A stretch of DNA of 64,000 bases from Serinus canaria. Taxonomy: Eukaryota > Chordata > Aves > Passeriformes > Fringillidae. How positions within the stretch are numbered: position 1 is the first letter of the stretch; the number at the start of each line of letters is the position of its first letter. Positions 63,005 through 64,000 of the stretch are shown piece after piece. The stretch spans positions 5,782,601-5,846,600 of the forward strand of contig NC_066326.1 of the NCBI RefSeq assembly GCF_022539315.1, given 5' to 3'. Below the pieces are notes generated by a model that saw only the letters and a program-made list of their open reading frames with translations, did not search any database and was not told where the DNA came from. The translations under genes and the position numbers were made by a program.

Positions 63005-63010
63005 TCAAGG

Positions 63011-64000
63011 ATAGGGAATCTCTGCTGGAGCCTACTCACCTTTCCAGCTCGTGGCTCTCCCTGCACTGCTCACCCCGGGCCAGGCACAGCCCCAGGGCCT
63101 TTAGGAGGTCCTGTGAAGGTGACCTGCCCTTGCAATGCCTGCTAAAGAAGAATTTTAATCCAGCCAGAAGAGTAAGAGGTGGCTCAGCTAAAGATCTTTA
63201 ACTCTTATAATGGAAAAGGATCCACATCCTGCTGCCACTGAGGTCACCCACAAAATAAGGCTTGGCAGTAAGGAAGGTATGATATTTGACCCAGACCCTC
63301 TTCACTTTAAACAAGGCTGATGCCAGTTTTCTTCTGCCTTTCTTTAAGGCAGTGAGGGGAAAATGGAAGTCTTCCTATCCAGAGAGACTTGAAGCAAAAG
63401 AGCTGTAAATCAGAGAGATGGAAGAGTTTCTCCTTTCTAGCCCCATTTTAGCTCTGCTAATACTGCACAAAAGCTCAACAGCAGTTCTGGCAGTCAGAAT
63501 CATTGCCCTTGGTGCTGGGCTGCTCAGGACATCCCTTTTTCCTGCTTAACTTGTCTGCAGCTCAGGCCTCTCAGAGATTATTGATTTTTTTTGCCATTCT
63601 CTTCTTTCTCAAGCTCTCCCAAGGCAGATGATTTAAACATTGTTTTTAAAAGTTTATGGCGAGACAATTTAAAAATGTCGTTGAAGGCTCTGATCTCTTG
63701 GCAGGGATGGGAGAACTTGCTTATGGCTTCTGCAGAGAAAAAATATTGGTGTGCTAATCCCCTGAACAGCTCCTTTCACCACAGCAGTTGTTACTCCACA
63801 AGGACCACCCTGAGTGCAAAGCATTGCTCTGCACTGGTGTGGGCAGAGCCTGGGGTCCTCAGGGGTCTGAGGTAAAGCTGGAGGATATGGAGCAATGTTG
63901 AAGCTATTCTGTTGTTATTACTTAGCCAGTTCCTGTGCAGCCACATTTCCTTGAGCATTTTAGCAGCAAATTCATCAAGTTTAGAGGATCTCGAGGGGTC
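63011..64000. other. Intergenic DNA to the right edge, no supported gene
   Basis: Short open frames only; the last one (63591-63875, plus) has no recognised domain. No MAGI1 exon was identified. Confidence 0.5.

Overview
The window is vertebrate nuclear DNA and almost certainly from a bird, probably a songbird. The evidence is several 3'-truncated CR1 LINE fragments, two solo LTRs of a type I associate from memory with passerine genomes, a low density of other interspersed repeats, and three exons that read clearly as an avian-like SLC25A26. Most of the 64 kb is non-coding. I found no rRNA, tRNA, CRISPR array, bacterial-type operon or intact virus.

The only gene I can support is SLC25A26, the mitochondrial S-adenosylmethionine carrier, on the minus strand. 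Its CpG-island promoter lies at about 17.54-17.91 kb and carries NRF1, E-box, YY1 and Sp1-like motifs. Exon 1 (17612-17644), exon 2 (14106-14262) and exon 3 (12461-12570) join in frame with consensus splice sites and encode the first 100 residues. The remaining exons lie, by inference, left of position 1, so 1-12460 is the beginning of a long intron 3. Intron 1 holds an AT-rich microsatellite next to the CpG island and two CR1 fragments.

From about 17.9 kb to the right end I see about 46 kb without a convincing coding exon. In other vertebrates the 5' neighbour of SLC25A26 is MAGI1, arranged head to head, so this stretch is probably the SLC25A26-MAGI1 intergenic interval. No MAGI1 exon was recognised. 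The interval contains CR1 fragments (19.5, 38.7, 43.7-44.6 and 47.3 kb), two related solo LTRs with target-site duplications (54.3-54.7 and 62.6-63.0 kb), and a 62-bp minisatellite with three identical copies and one diverged copy (48.7-48.9 kb).

The most unusual structure is a long inverted repeat: two arms of about 253 bp, about 96% identical by eye, flank an 835-bp spacer (32.94-34.28 kb). I recognise neither arm as a known mobile element. I did not find a new multi-gene system. Long open frames in the GC-rich parts look like chance or repeat-derived ORFs and are recorded as rejected.
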